The position numbers were made by a program, and so were the translations under genes. Below the pieces are notes generated by a model. The model was given only the letters and a program-made list of their open reading frames with translations. It was not told the origin of the DNA and ran no database searches. A stretch of DNA of 7,300 nt, taken from Clostridia bacterium (lineage in GTDB: Bacteria; Bacillota; Clostridia; Oscillospirales; RGIG577). Shown here in pieces: positions 1 through 7,057 of this stretch (its first letter is position 1; every line of letters begins with the position of its first letter). The stretch covers positions 1 through 7,300 of the forward strand of contig JAFOLN010000142.1 in NCBI GenBank assembly GCA_017419325.1, read 5' to 3'.

Positions 1-1353
1 GCGACCGAAAGGGTGAGCCGCCTTATCGTCATAACGGGCGTGCCCATGATACTTTCCATGGTGCTTCAGGGGTTTTACAATATCGTGGACAGCGCCTTTG
101 TTTCCAACATGAAGGAGCATGGCGAGGAGGCCATAAACGCGCTGACGCTTGCGTTCCCCGTGCAGATACTCATGGCCTCGGCGGCCATAGGCACGGGCAT
201 AGGGCTTAACGTGCTTCTCTCAAAGAGCCTGGGGCAGAAGAATTACGAAAAGGCGAACCGCGCCGTGGGGAACGCCGTGGTGCTGGGCGTTATAATGACG
301 TGCGTATTCATGCTATTCGGCATATTCGGCACGAACGCCTACATCGCGTCACAGACGTCGTCGCCGCTTATAACGGGGATGGGGACAGAGTACCTCTCCA
401 TATGCTGCATACTGCCCGCGGGCATCGTGTTCTTCGGCGTCTTTGAGAAGGCGCTTCAGGCTACGGGACGATCCCTTTTTTCGACCATAGCGCAGATAAT
501 CGGCGCGATTACCAATATCGTGCTCGACCCCATACTCATATACGGCCTTTTGGGCTGCCCCGAGATGGGCGTTCGCGGCGCGGCGTGGGCCACCGTTATC
601 GGGCAGTTCGCCTCGGCCGCGGCGGCGATAATATTTCATGTGATAAAGAACAAAGAAGTGGAAAACAGCCCCCGCTTCCTTCGCCCCCGCGCCGAAATAA
701 TAAAGGAGATATACGCCATAGGACTGCCCGCGATCATAGCGCAGGCGCTGCTCTCCGTTATGACGTATCTTCTTAACCTTATCTTTGTGCGAATAGACGA
801 GGCGGTGGTCACCGCCTTCGGCCTTTATTTCAAGGTGCAGCAGTTCGTGCTCTTTATCTGCTTCGGCCTTCGTGACGCGGTAACGCCCATAATCTCATTC
901 GGCTACGGCATGAGAAGCCGCGAACGCATAAACGACGCCGTAAAGTACGGCATGATATATACGCTTGTGCTCATGGCGGCGGCGCTCGTGCTTTTAGAGG
1001 TGTTCGCGCGTCCCTTCGCGGGCGTTTTCGCCCTCACGGGGGATACGGAGGCGCTCTGCATCGGGGCTATGCGCATAGTATCGGTAAGCTTCATATTCGC
1101 GGGAATAAGCATAACGTATCAGGGCGTGTTCCAGTCGCTTGGAAGCGGCATGTCGGCGCTCTTTTCCGCCGCGCTGAGGCAGATCATATTCATAATCCCG
1201 CTGGAGCTTCTTTTTTCGCATATGGTCACGGCGGGGGGCGCGCCCGTATGGCTCTTGTGGCTTGCCTTTCCCATAGCTGAAGGGGCTTCGGCTTTCGTTA
1301 CGCATATACTTATGAGAAGGATTGAAAAAAAGACGCTCGCGCCCATGGCGTAA
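1..1353 (+). CDS. MATE-family efflux transporter, 5' end outside window
   Basis: This is an integral membrane antiporter of the MATE family (MOP superfamily; NorM/MepA/DinF relatives), which exports cationic drugs and metabolites in exchange for Na+ or H+. The frame is open from base 1 (ATERVSRLIVITG...) and reads 450 residues to TAA at 1351-1353. Family members run about 440-460 residues and have a short cytoplasmic N-terminus, so only the first few codons are missing. The GTG at 13 is an in-frame internal codon and not a convincing start. Visible family signatures are PMILSMVLQGFYNIVDSAFV near the N-terminus (TM1) and KALQATGRS followed by ITNIVLDPILIYG mid-protein. The second half repeats this pattern (GLPAIIAQALLSVMTYLLN), as expected for two six-helix bundles. 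About twelve hydrophobic segments are visible. The gene converges on the minus-strand operon and shares its terminator. The transported substrate cannot be predicted; membership of the family is near certain. Confidence 0.95.
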   Translation, partial: ATERVSRLIVITGVPMILSMVLQGFYNIVDSAFVSNMKEHGEEAINALTLAFPVQILMASAAIGTGIGLNVLLSKSLGQKNYEKANRAVGNAVVLGVIMTCVFMLFGIFGTNAYIASQTSSPLITGMGTEYLSICCILPAGIVFFGVFEKALQATGRSLFSTIAQIIGAITNIVLDPILIYGLLGCPEMGVRGAAWATVIGQFASAAAAIIFHVIKNKEVENSPRFLRPRAEIIKEIYAIGLPAIIAQALLSVMTYLLNLIFVRIDEAVVTAFGLYFKVQQFVLFICFGLRDAVTPIISFGYGMRSRERINDAVKYGMIYTLVLMAAALVLLEVFARPFAGVFALTGDTEALCIGAMRIVSVSFIFAGISITYQGVFQSLGSGMSALFSAALRQIIFIIPLELLFSHMVTAGGAPVWLLWLAFPIAEGASAFVTHILMRRIEKKTLAPMA

Positions 1354-1368
1354 GCGTCCCAAACGAAC

Positions 1369-1404
1369 AAAAGTGCGGCTCACTTAAGGTGAGCCGCACT
1401 TTTT
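1369..1404. terminator. Bidirectional intrinsic terminator between convergent genes
   Basis: The perfect arms AAAAGTGCGGCTCAC (1369-1383) and GTGAGCCGCACTTTT (1389-1403) flank a 5-nt loop, TTAAG. The right arm runs into T1400-T1404, giving a U-tract for the plus-strand MATE transcript. The left arm begins with four A's (1369-1372), which give a U-tract on the minus strand for the SLH-protein operon. The hairpin starts 15 nt after the MATE stop and ends 10 nt before the minus-strand TGA at 1415-1417. This is the expected place for a terminator serving both transcripts. Confidence 0.88.
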
Positions 1405-1414
1405 ATGCTTATTT

Positions 1415-4400
1415 TCAGCCTGCAAGCTTCGTGCAGAAGCGCATCATCATCGTTGCGACCTGTGCGCGTGTCGCGCTCTGTGCGGGCGCGAGGCTGCCGT
1501 TGTCCATGCCGCTTATGACTTCGTTCATTACCATCCAGCACATGGGCTCATATGCGTATTCCGATATGTCGCCCGCGTCGGGATTCTCAAGGCGGAACAT
1601 CCATGCGCCCTTGAAGCCCTGATCCTTAGTCTGAGCGTAGCGGTAAAGTATTGCCGCAAGCTGCTCGCGGGTGATGGGCGTGTCGGGGGCAAATTCGCTT
1701 TCGCTTATGCCGTTTACGATGCCGTTTGAAGCGGCCCACGAAACGGCGCCGGTGTACCAGCTCTGAGCGGGCACGTCGGCGAATACGTTTTCGCCGCCCT
1801 CGGGCTGTCCCTCCATGCGCCACAGCATGGTCACTATCATTGCGCGGCTCGTGTCGGCGTTCGGAGCGAAGAGGTCGCCGCTTACGCCGTTCATAAGACC
1901 GTTCTCAAGGCACCAGTCAACGCCGTCCTTATACCATGCGTCCGCGCCGAGATCGGTAAACGCGCCGTATTTGCCCGCGTCCGCGCTACCTTCCTTCTCG
2001 AATACGGGAGCCACTTTTACGTCGGTGGAGGGCATTTTGAAAGTGTACGTGCCGTCGGGGTTCTCGAATACGGGTACCGCGCTGCCGCTCTGGTCTGTTA
2101 CGGATATGCCCTTTAAGGTATAGCCGGGGTTCGTCTTAACGGTGAGCGTTACCGTTTCGCCCGTCTTTGCGGATGCGCGGTCGGAGGAAACAGTGCCGCC
2201 CTCGGATGCCTGGGGAAGCGTTACGGTGCTTGCGGACGAGGAGGACGAGCCGCCGCCACCGCCGCCGCCTCCTCCGCCGCCGGAGCTTTTCTTGTTCCAT
2301 GCGGCGGTGAGGGTAATGTCATACGTTACGGGGGTGGAGAAGTCAAATCTCTTGTCGCCGAGCATCCAGCCCGCGAATGTGTAGCCGTCCAGGATGGGAG
2401 GCTGGGGCTGCGCCACAAGGTCGCCGAAGGCGAGGCCGCCGACGCTTGCAACGGCGCTGCCGCCGTTAGAGTCGAATGTCACGGTGATGGCCGGGCCTTG
2501 TGAAACGGTCACGGAGGCGTCGGGGCTTGCGAAGTGGTTCTCGTCGCCCGGCTTTCTTACGAGATACGTGCCCGCAGGAACGAATACGGACTCGTTATAT
2601 GCCATGGCGTAGCTTCCGTTGTTGCCTGCCGGGCGGTATTCCGCCTCGCGGGGCTTAAGACCCGTGATCCTGCCGTCCGCGGAGCCCTTTACGGTCTCGG
2701 GAGCCGTGGACAGATTCGTGGGAGCCGCCTGCTCGGCCTTGTCTATGATAACGTGCTTCTGACCGCTTACGGCGTTCGTGCCGTCGGTCACATAGTAGTA
2801 AACGGTGTGGGTGCCCGCGCCCGCGGGGAGATTTACGAGCGTTTCAAGGCCCGAGGTGGTGTAATTCTCCGAGGTAAGCGGCGTCGCGGTGCTGTAATAT
2901 GTCTTCGCGCCCTGCGGAGCCGTCACTTCGATGTTGAAGCCCTTGTACGTTGCTTCGTCGCTGTATACGCCGTGTTTGTCCTTCGCCGTCACGGCAAATT
3001 CGTTTTCGGAAACGGTGTAAGCGCCGTTGTTTACGGTTACGTCGTAATTCTCGTTCGCGTTCGTTATCTCTGCGGTCACGGTGTATGTGCCCGCCGTTTC
3101 GGCGTCGGCGTCGGTCGTAAGGCTTACGTCGCCCAGAGTATCGCTGCCTACTGCGCCGCTTACGGTATACGTAAGCTCGCCAAGCGGTGCGCCGACAGCC
3201 GACGAAACGTCATCGGCGCTTATCTCGGCGTGCTTTTTCGCTATCGTGGTGTAGGTGCACATTTCGGTCGAGGGGTCGCCCTCCAGCATATAATAGACCG
3301 CGTATATGCCCGCGTCCGTCGCGGTGGGGAGCGTGTCGGAATAGTCGGGGCTGTCGCCGAGCTTATAAAGGATTCTGCCCTCGCCCTGTATGCTGCCCGA
3401 CGTTATAAGCGTCTGCGGCTTTCCGTTGTATTCGAGGCCCTCTACAGATGCGGGAGCCGTCATATCGGAGGATTCCACGGTCACGGCCGCCGATTCGGCA
3501 GAGTCGCCGTTGGTGCCGTCTATGGACAGGGTATAAAGCACGCGGGCGTTTTTGAACGGGGCGATAACGCTTGCTATCTCGGTGGGAGTATCGGCGTCTA
3601 TCGTCACCTGGGCTATCTCCTTATAGGGATTCATCTCGCTGATATGGATGAGGTACGTTACGTCCCGGCCGGGCATGGAGGAGCTTGCCGTCACGTTCCA
3701 TTTTATGACGTCGCCGCTCTTTACCGACTGTTCGGCGGGGGTGACGGTGAGCGTGGGGTCGCCGCCGTAGCGCCATACGTCGGTGTCGCCGACAACGGTC
3801 TTCGCGCCGTTATATACCTTTTCCGCTTTGTCGGCGGAGCTGTTTTCAAATACGCCCGAGGTCTCATCGTCCGCGCATAATATGACCTTGTCTTCAACCT
3901 TTCCGCTGTTTGTCATATTGCCGTAGAGGTTTACCTCGTTTACCTTTATTGAGCCCGCGTTCTCCGCGTCGCCTGCGATGAAGAGATTCAAGCGTGACAG
4001 GAACTTTTCGGGCACGTCAAGGCTCAGAGCGCCCGTTCTGCCGTTGTTTACTATCTCTGCCCTGGCTGCGGTCACCGTGCCGGTATTCGTAAAGTAAGCG
4101 CCGCCGCTTATCGAGAAGTAGCTCGGGACGGGAGAGCCCAGATTTACGCGCTTTTCAGTAACGGTGGGCTTGTCCGGCGTGGGGAGCACGGGGATTATGG
4201 CCTCGTCCGTTGCGCAGATATAGAGCGTGCCGCTGTTTTCCATCTGACCGTAGATATCGAGATATCCGGGTATCAGCACGATATCGCCCGTGTTTACGAG
4301 CTTTGCGCCCGCGGCGCTGTCGGTGCCGCCGTTTTCGTCCATGCCTATGGCAAGGGTGCCCATGGTGGTGGTGTTCTGGGTCACGTCGTCCTTCCAGGAG

Positions 4401-6079
4401 AGCTGAATGCCCTTATGGTAGGTGTAATTTCCCTTGTCGGGGTCGGTGGACTCGATAACGTCGCTGTATCTGCCGTTGTTTACGATGGTGCCCAGGTTAT
4501 AAAGGGCGCCGTTTATGAGAAGGCAGCCGTTATTCGTGAGCGTCGCGCCGGGGAGTATGTTCATAACGGCGTCCTGAGCGTCGCGCTGGGCGGGCATTGC
4601 CGGGTCTATGGGCTTGCCCTCGGTGCCCTCTATTGTGATTATGCCGTTGTTCTCTATTTCGCCGCCGTCCTCAATGACGATTATGCCGTTCTTTAAGTCG
4701 GGCGTCTTTGGAGCGGTCTCTCCCTCCGCCGCGGTGGTCGAAGCGGCGTCGTATTCTATTTCAAGCTGGCACGTTTCGTCGATGACGAGCTTGCCGCCGC
4801 TCTTTATGAGCATATTCGCGTTGTTGCCCACCGCGAGCTCCGCGCCGGTGGTGTTGGAGCGGTCGCTTATCTCGAACGTGGCGTTTGATACCGTGATGGC
4901 CGCGGCGTTCGTGGACTGGTGGTTCGCCACCTGTATATCGAAGCTGTTTACGTCCAGAACGACGTGGCGGGAGGCCGCGTCCGTGCCCTCGACGGTGAGG
5001 CCCTCAAGCACGGGCACCTCGCAGATGAGCTTTATCGGCACGCCGTTGTAGTCCTGCCATGCCATGGCCTTTCTTAAGGACCAGAACTCGGGCTCGGCGT
5101 CCGTGTCCTCCACCTTTACTTCTATTTCAAGGTCGGAGCCCTTTACGGTGTAGCTCGTTATATCGTCCGCCGTTACCTTGCTCTCATCGTAGTACTTCTT
5201 CATCATGAGCTGCTCGTGAGTGGGAGCGTTGGGGTCGGTGGGAGCGGGGGCCGCGGGGTCGTATACGAGGGACGGGTCGTAGTCGCCCACCTGGTCAACG
5301 TAGAAGGAAAGTCCCACGTCGGCCGTCGGTATGGTGGGGTCGGTGCTGCCCGTGTCCGCGCCTGCTATGACCGTGCCGGAGGATATGAGGATAACGTCTA
5401 TGTACGGCGTTTCGGTATCGAAGCCGTCCTTGTCCTTAAGGGCAGCGGCGGCGTTGTCAAGAGAATACGCGCCGGCCTTGCTGCCCGTGGAGTCGATAAA
5501 GAAGGCGGAGCCTTCGCCCAGGGTCTGACCGATGGCAACGAGGAGCGCCTTGTTGCCGTCCTGCTTTACGTGGAGGTAGCTGCCCTCGGGGGCGTTTGCT
5601 ATAAGGTCGCTTACGTCTACGCGAAGGATGTAGTATGTCCCGTCGTAGCCGGACATCTTCTTATGGGTGCCGCCCGCGCCGTTGGGGTTCGCTTCCTCTA
5701 TGATCTTATAGCGGAAGTAGCTGTAAGGCGCGTAGAGGGAGCCGCCCGGTATCGGCGTGAACTCCGCCGCGCCCGTCTTTACCTCATAGGGTACCGCCGC
5801 CGCCGTTATGATGGCGGGCGATTCCGTGGTGGGGCCGTTTTCAAGGTTGCCTTTTGCAACCGAGGGTATGCCCATGGTAAGGGCGCGGTCGCCCTTCTGA
5901 GCCTTTACGGCGTATACGCCGGGGAGGTTGTCCCCGTCTATAAGAGCGCCGTTTCTGTCATAATTAACGGCCGCGCTTTCGGCGGGAGCCGCGAGCGCCG
6001 CGCCGGGAAGGAGCGTAATTATGAAAGCGAGCGCAAGCACAAGGCAAAGCGCGCTTTTTCCCGAAGTCCGTTTTTTCAT
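1415..6079 (-). CDS. Giant secreted SLH-domain surface protein (beta-helix, MBG/Ig-like and InlB-type repeats)
   Basis: This 1554-residue protein is exported and non-covalently bound to the cell wall. Residues 1-30 are a classic signal peptide (MKKR, hydrophobic core, then ALA before APAES). Residues ~50-330 are an unrecognised globular region. Residues ~340-760 are low-complexity beta structure with a ladder of N-N-G, N-T-G and N-S-G turns, resembling right-handed beta-helix adhesins. Residues ~770-1195 look like Ig-like modules, with an MBG-like one at ~950-1023 (ISADDVSSAVG...GTYTVTA). Residues ~1197-1263 are an InlB/Listeria-Bacteroides repeat (TFDSNGG...DGYTFAGW). A Gly11-Ser5 linker (1267-1282) and a divergent InlB-type repeat (~1284-1362) follow. 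Three SLH domains (~1371-1421, 1431-1483 and 1498-1553) close the protein and normally bind pyruvylated secondary wall polymer. The ATG at 6077-6079 has a good Shine-Dalgarno. The role could be adhesin or S-layer-associated protein; no catalytic motif was recognised. It is the second gene of an operon with the PepSY protein. Confidence 0.95.
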   Translation of the reverse strand: MKKRTSGKSALCLVLALAFIITLLPGAALAAPAESAAVNYDRNGALIDGDNLPGVYAVKAQKGDRALTMGIPSVAKGNLENGPTTESPAIITAAAVPYEVKTGAAEFTPIPGGSLYAPYSYFRYKIIEEANPNGAGGTHKKMSGYDGTYYILRVDVSDLIANAPEGSYLHVKQDGNKALLVAIGQTLGEGSAFFIDSTGSKAGAYSLDNAAAALKDKDGFDTETPYIDVILISSGTVIAGADTGSTDPTIPTADVGLSFYVDQVGDYDPSLVYDPAAPAPTDPNAPTHEQLMMKKYYDESKVTADDITSYTVKGSDLEIEVKVEDTDAEPEFWSLRKAMAWQDYNGVPIKLICEVPVLEGLTVEGTDAASRHVVLDVNSFDIQVANHQSTNAAAITVSNATFEISDRSNTTGAELAVGNNANMLIKSGGKLVIDETCQLEIEYDAASTTAAEGETAPKTPDLKNGIIVIEDGGEIENNGIITIEGTEGKPIDPAMPAQRDAQDAVMNILPGATLTNNGCLLINGALYNLGTIVNNGRYSDVIESTDPDKGNYTYHKGIQLSWKDDVTQNTTTMGTLAIGMDENGGTDSAAGAKLVNTGDIVLIPGYLDIYGQMENSGTLYICATDEAIIPVLPTPDKPTVTEKRVNLGSPVPSYFSISGGAYFTNTGTVTAARAEIVNNGRTGALSLDVPEKFLSRLNLFIAGDAENAGSIKVNEVNLYGNMTNSGKVEDKVILCADDETSGVFENSSADKAEKVYNGAKTVVGDTDVWRYGGDPTLTVTPAEQSVKSGDVIKWNVTASSSMPGRDVTYLIHISEMNPYKEIAQVTIDADTPTEIASVIAPFKNARVLYTLSIDGTNGDSAESAAVTVESSDMTAPASVEGLEYNGKPQTLITSGSIQGEGRILYKLGDSPDYSDTLPTATDAGIYAVYYMLEGDPSTEMCTYTTIAKKHAEISADDVSSAVGAPLGELTYTVSGAVGSDTLGDVSLTTDADAETAGTYTVTAEITNANENYDVTVNNGAYTVSENEFAVTAKDKHGVYSDEATYKGFNIEVTAPQGAKTYYSTATPLTSENYTTSGLETLVNLPAGAGTHTVYYYVTDGTNAVSGQKHVIIDKAEQAAPTNLSTAPETVKGSADGRITGLKPREAEYRPAGNNGSYAMAYNESVFVPAGTYLVRKPGDENHFASPDASVTVSQGPAITVTFDSNGGSAVASVGGLAFGDLVAQPQPPILDGYTFAGWMLGDKRFDFSTPVTYDITLTAAWNKKSSGGGGGGGGGGGSSSSSASTVTLPQASEGGTVSSDRASAKTGETVTLTVKTNPGYTLKGISVTDQSGSAVPVFENPDGTYTFKMPSTDVKVAPVFEKEGSADAGKYGAFTDLGADAWYKDGVDWCLENGLMNGVSGDLFAPNADTSRAMIVTMLWRMEGQPEGGENVFADVPAQSWYTGAVSWAASNGIVNGISESEFAPDTPITREQLAAILYRYAQTKDQGFKGAWMFRLENPDAGDISEYAYEPMCWMVMNEVISGMDNGSLAPAQSATRAQVATMMMRFCTKLAG
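1421..1969 (-). other. Three SLH domains (cell-wall anchor) of the surface protein
   Basis: SLH1 is at about 1817-1969 (FTDLGADAWYKDGVDW, then NGLMNGVSGDLFAPNADTSR), SLH2 at 1631-1789 (FADVPAQSWYTGAVSW, then NGIVNGISESEFAPDTPITR) and SLH3 at 1421-1588 (ISEYAYEPMCWMV, then EVISGMDNGSLAPAQSATR). The position of the polymer-binding TRAE signature reads SRAM, TREQ and TRAQ respectively. The arginine is kept in all three, while the Glu is absent from SLH1 and shifted or replaced in the others. Three modules are the usual number for a functional wall-polymer-binding trimer. SLH3 is the most divergent and is separated from SLH2 by a ~15-residue insertion (FKGAWMFRLENPDAG). Confidence 0.9.
2234..2281 (-). 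repeat. Near-pure triplet run encoding a Gly11-Ser5 linker
   Basis: Eleven consecutive glycine codons (2249-2281; on the plus strand mostly GCC, with one ACC and two TCC) are followed by five serine codons (2234-2248). They sit between the InlB-type repeat and the divergent repeat that precedes the SLH domains. Such a tract should act as a flexible, unstructured spacer that holds the outer modules away from the wall-anchored SLH part. Because the repeat unit is three bases, polymerase slippage would change linker length without breaking the frame. Confidence 0.85.
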
Positions 6080-6091
6080 TTTATCACCTTA
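6080..6091 (-). promoter_or_regulatory. Ribosome binding site of the SLH protein, overlapping the upstream stop codon
   Basis: Read on the minus strand, the junction is AATTAAGGTGATAAAATG. The TAA stop of the PepSY gene (6089-6091) provides the first bases of the AAGGTGAT Shine-Dalgarno, and the ATG follows at 6079. The arrangement suggests translational coupling: ribosomes terminating on the first gene are placed directly on the second gene's initiation site. It also confirms the chosen ATG. Confidence 0.8.
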
Positions 6092-6832
6092 ATTCCTTTC
6101 GCTGTCGATGTCGGAGCCGACGATTTCCGCCGTCGCCGCGTCTATGTCGTATTCATACTCGAACCCGCCTACAACGAACTCGACCTCGTATACGGCGCGT
6201 CCTTTCTCAGTGCCGCTCTTTACGGTGAGGCGGGTCACCTGCGTGCGGGAGAAGCCCGCCGCGGTGAGGGCCTTTGAAACGGCCGCCTCACGGCCTATGT
6301 CGCTCTCGGAGAATGCGGTCTTTTCGTAATCGATGTCGACGCCGCGTATCGCGCCCGTCGAGGCGTCTATCTCGTATTCGTATTCAACGCCGCCATAGAA
6401 GAACTTCACGTCATATACGGCCGCGCCGTCCTCGTAGTCCTGATTTACGGTGAGCGCCGTTACGTCCGAGCGCGCAAAGCCCGCGTTGGAAAGCGCCGTG
6501 TCGACGGCGGTCTGCTCGGATACGCCCGCGCTGACCGGATACGCCGCCGTATTGCCGCCCGGAGCCGAGCCCGTATACGGAGCCTTCGACTGCATCTGCA
6601 CCGCGCTGCCGTCCCAGTATACGTTGAAGTCGATGACGCGTCCCACGTCTCTCAATTTGACGTAGTTGCTGTCGTTTATAAGGTATGTTTCAAGCTCGAC
6701 GCGGCTGCCGTCAACGTAGACCGTCTGCGTCGAACGCTGCGCAGAGATACCCGCGCCGATGGCCGTGCCCGCGAGTATGCTTCCTATCAGTATGCCGCTG
6801 ATGAACAGAAGCGCACCTTTTGTTTTTTTCAT
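6089..6832 (-). CDS. Exported stalk-domain protein with two tandem PepSY domains
   Basis: This 247-residue protein is probably membrane-anchored or secreted. Residues ~8-28 are one hydrophobic segment after MKKTKG (an uncleaved anchor, or a signal peptide cut near ISA/QR). Residues ~36-82 match the stalk / copper-amine-oxidase N-terminal-like domain (VYVDGSRVELETYLIND, then YVKLRDVGRVIDFNVYWDG). Residues ~104-170 and ~175-244 are two PepSY domains that align without gaps. Each has AGF.R..VT.LTV and ends in EYEY.IDA.T..I.G.DID. PepSY domains occur in propeptides of M4 peptidases and in secreted Bacillota proteins, where they are thought to inhibit or modulate proteases. No peptidase motif is present here. 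The ATG at 6832 is chosen because GGGAGG lies 8 nt upstream and a signal sequence follows at once. An in-frame extension to 7054 would run through the promoter. It is the first gene of a two-gene operon. The domains are clear; the exact function is unknown. Confidence 0.92.
   Translation of the reverse strand: MKKTKGALLFISGILIGSILAGTAIGAGISAQRSTQTVYVDGSRVELETYLINDSNYVKLRDVGRVIDFNVYWDGSAVQMQSKAPYTGSAPGGNTAAYPVSAGVSEQTAVDTALSNAGFARSDVTALTVNQDYEDGAAVYDVKFFYGGVEYEYEIDASTGAIRGVDIDYEKTAFSESDIGREAAVSKALTAAGFSRTQVTRLTVKSGTEKGRAVYEVEFVVGGFEYEYDIDAATAEIVGSDIDSERN
6101..6523 (-). repeat. Tandem PepSY domain duplication within the first operon gene
   Basis: PepSY-1 is encoded at about 6323-6523 and PepSY-2 at about 6101-6310. 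Over a 60-residue gapless stretch I count roughly 34 identities by eye, which points to internal duplication. Conserved in both copies are AGF, the R..VT.LTV strand, the GG turn, EYEY and the IDA.T..I.G.DID end, so neither copy looks degenerate. Confidence 0.85.
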
Positions 6833-6840
6833 ACTGCCTG

Positions 6841-6846
6841 CCTCCC
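6841..6846 (-). promoter_or_regulatory. Ribosome binding site of the PepSY protein
   Basis: On the minus strand AAAGGGAGG is followed by an 8-nt spacer (CAGGCAGT) and the ATG at 6832. This strong Shine-Dalgarno at standard spacing decides the start in favour of 6832 over the longer in-frame option at 7054. Confidence 0.85.
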
Positions 6847-6905
6847 TTTTTATATAAATATTTGTTTTAAAATGCCGGTTGACTTTATAAAAAATATCAC
6901 AATAT

Positions 6906-6934
6906 ATTATACAAATATCCTCCGGAGATTTCAA
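6906..6934 (-). promoter_or_regulatory. SigA-type promoter of the PepSY-SLH operon
   Basis: On the minus strand a -35 box TTGAAA (6929-6934) is followed by exactly 17 bp and a consensus -10 box TATAAT (6906-6911). AT-rich DNA upstream (TTTTTTAAACAAATT) could serve as an UP element. Transcription would start near 6899, giving a leader of about 67 nt before the ATG at 6832. The spacer contains the 8-bp palindrome CTCCGGAG (6920-6927), the only GC-rich stretch here and a conceivable operator. No other comparably good promoter was found for the operon. Confidence 0.78.
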
Positions 6935-6976
6935 TGCATTTAGCACAATTTGTTTAAAAAAGCAAAAGGGAGGGTG

Positions 6977-7005
6977 TTTTTCAGAACTTCGTTCTGAAGA
7001 CTTGG
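6977..7005. repeat. Hairpin repeat unit A
   Basis: A perfect 8-bp inverted repeat, TTCAGAAC / GTTCTGAA (6980-6987 and 6991-6998), surrounds a TTC loop. It is preceded by a T-run and followed by GACTTGG. It is homologous to unit B at 7058-7087: both read TTTTT, AGAAC, a 3-4-nt apex, GTTCT, AAGACTT and GG, with one-base indels. The sequence differences sit on both arms, so the stem is kept in each copy. Confidence 0.75.
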
Positions 7006-7014
7006 AAATCACTT

Positions 7015-7045
7015 TTTGCATATTTGCAAAGCAGTTTTTCTGCTT
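7015..7045. repeat. Two overlapping, mutually exclusive hairpins
   Basis: TTTGCA / TGCAAA (7015-7020 and 7025-7030, loop TATT) and AAGCAG / CTGCTT (7029-7034 and 7040-7045, loop TTTTT) are both perfect 6-bp inverted repeats. They share bases 7029-7030. They lie between repeat units A and B. Each is modest alone, but together with A and B they form a closely packed series. Confidence 0.55.
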
Positions 7046-7057
7046 AAACAACATTTC

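Noticed and set aside
994..1383. Minus-strand open frame of 129 residues inside the MATE gene
   Set aside because: It is antisense to a conserved transporter, rich in Arg and Tyr, crosses the shared terminator and has no family signature.
2534..3880. Long plus-strand open frame of 448 residues inside the SLH gene
   Set aside because: It is antisense to a gene with clear domain matches. Its product is rich in Arg, Gly, Val and Tyr with no domain, signal or Shine-Dalgarno, as expected for the mirror of GC-biased codons.
5216..6277. Plus-strand open frame of 353 residues spanning the start of the SLH gene and the end of the PepSY gene
   Set aside because: It overlaps two well-supported minus-strand genes and their junction. 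Its composition is shadow-like and no initiation signal is visible.
6879..6908. Possible plus-strand promoter TTGACT, 18-bp spacer, TATATT, pointing to the right edge
   Set aside because: The -10 box is weak, the DNA is so AT-rich that chance matches are likely, and no gene starts downstream inside the window.
6089..7054. Longer 321-residue version of the PepSY protein
   Set aside because: The added 74 residues come from AT-rich DNA containing the promoter and hairpins. They would bury the signal segment in the interior, while the ATG at 6832 has a strong GGGAGG at 8 nt.
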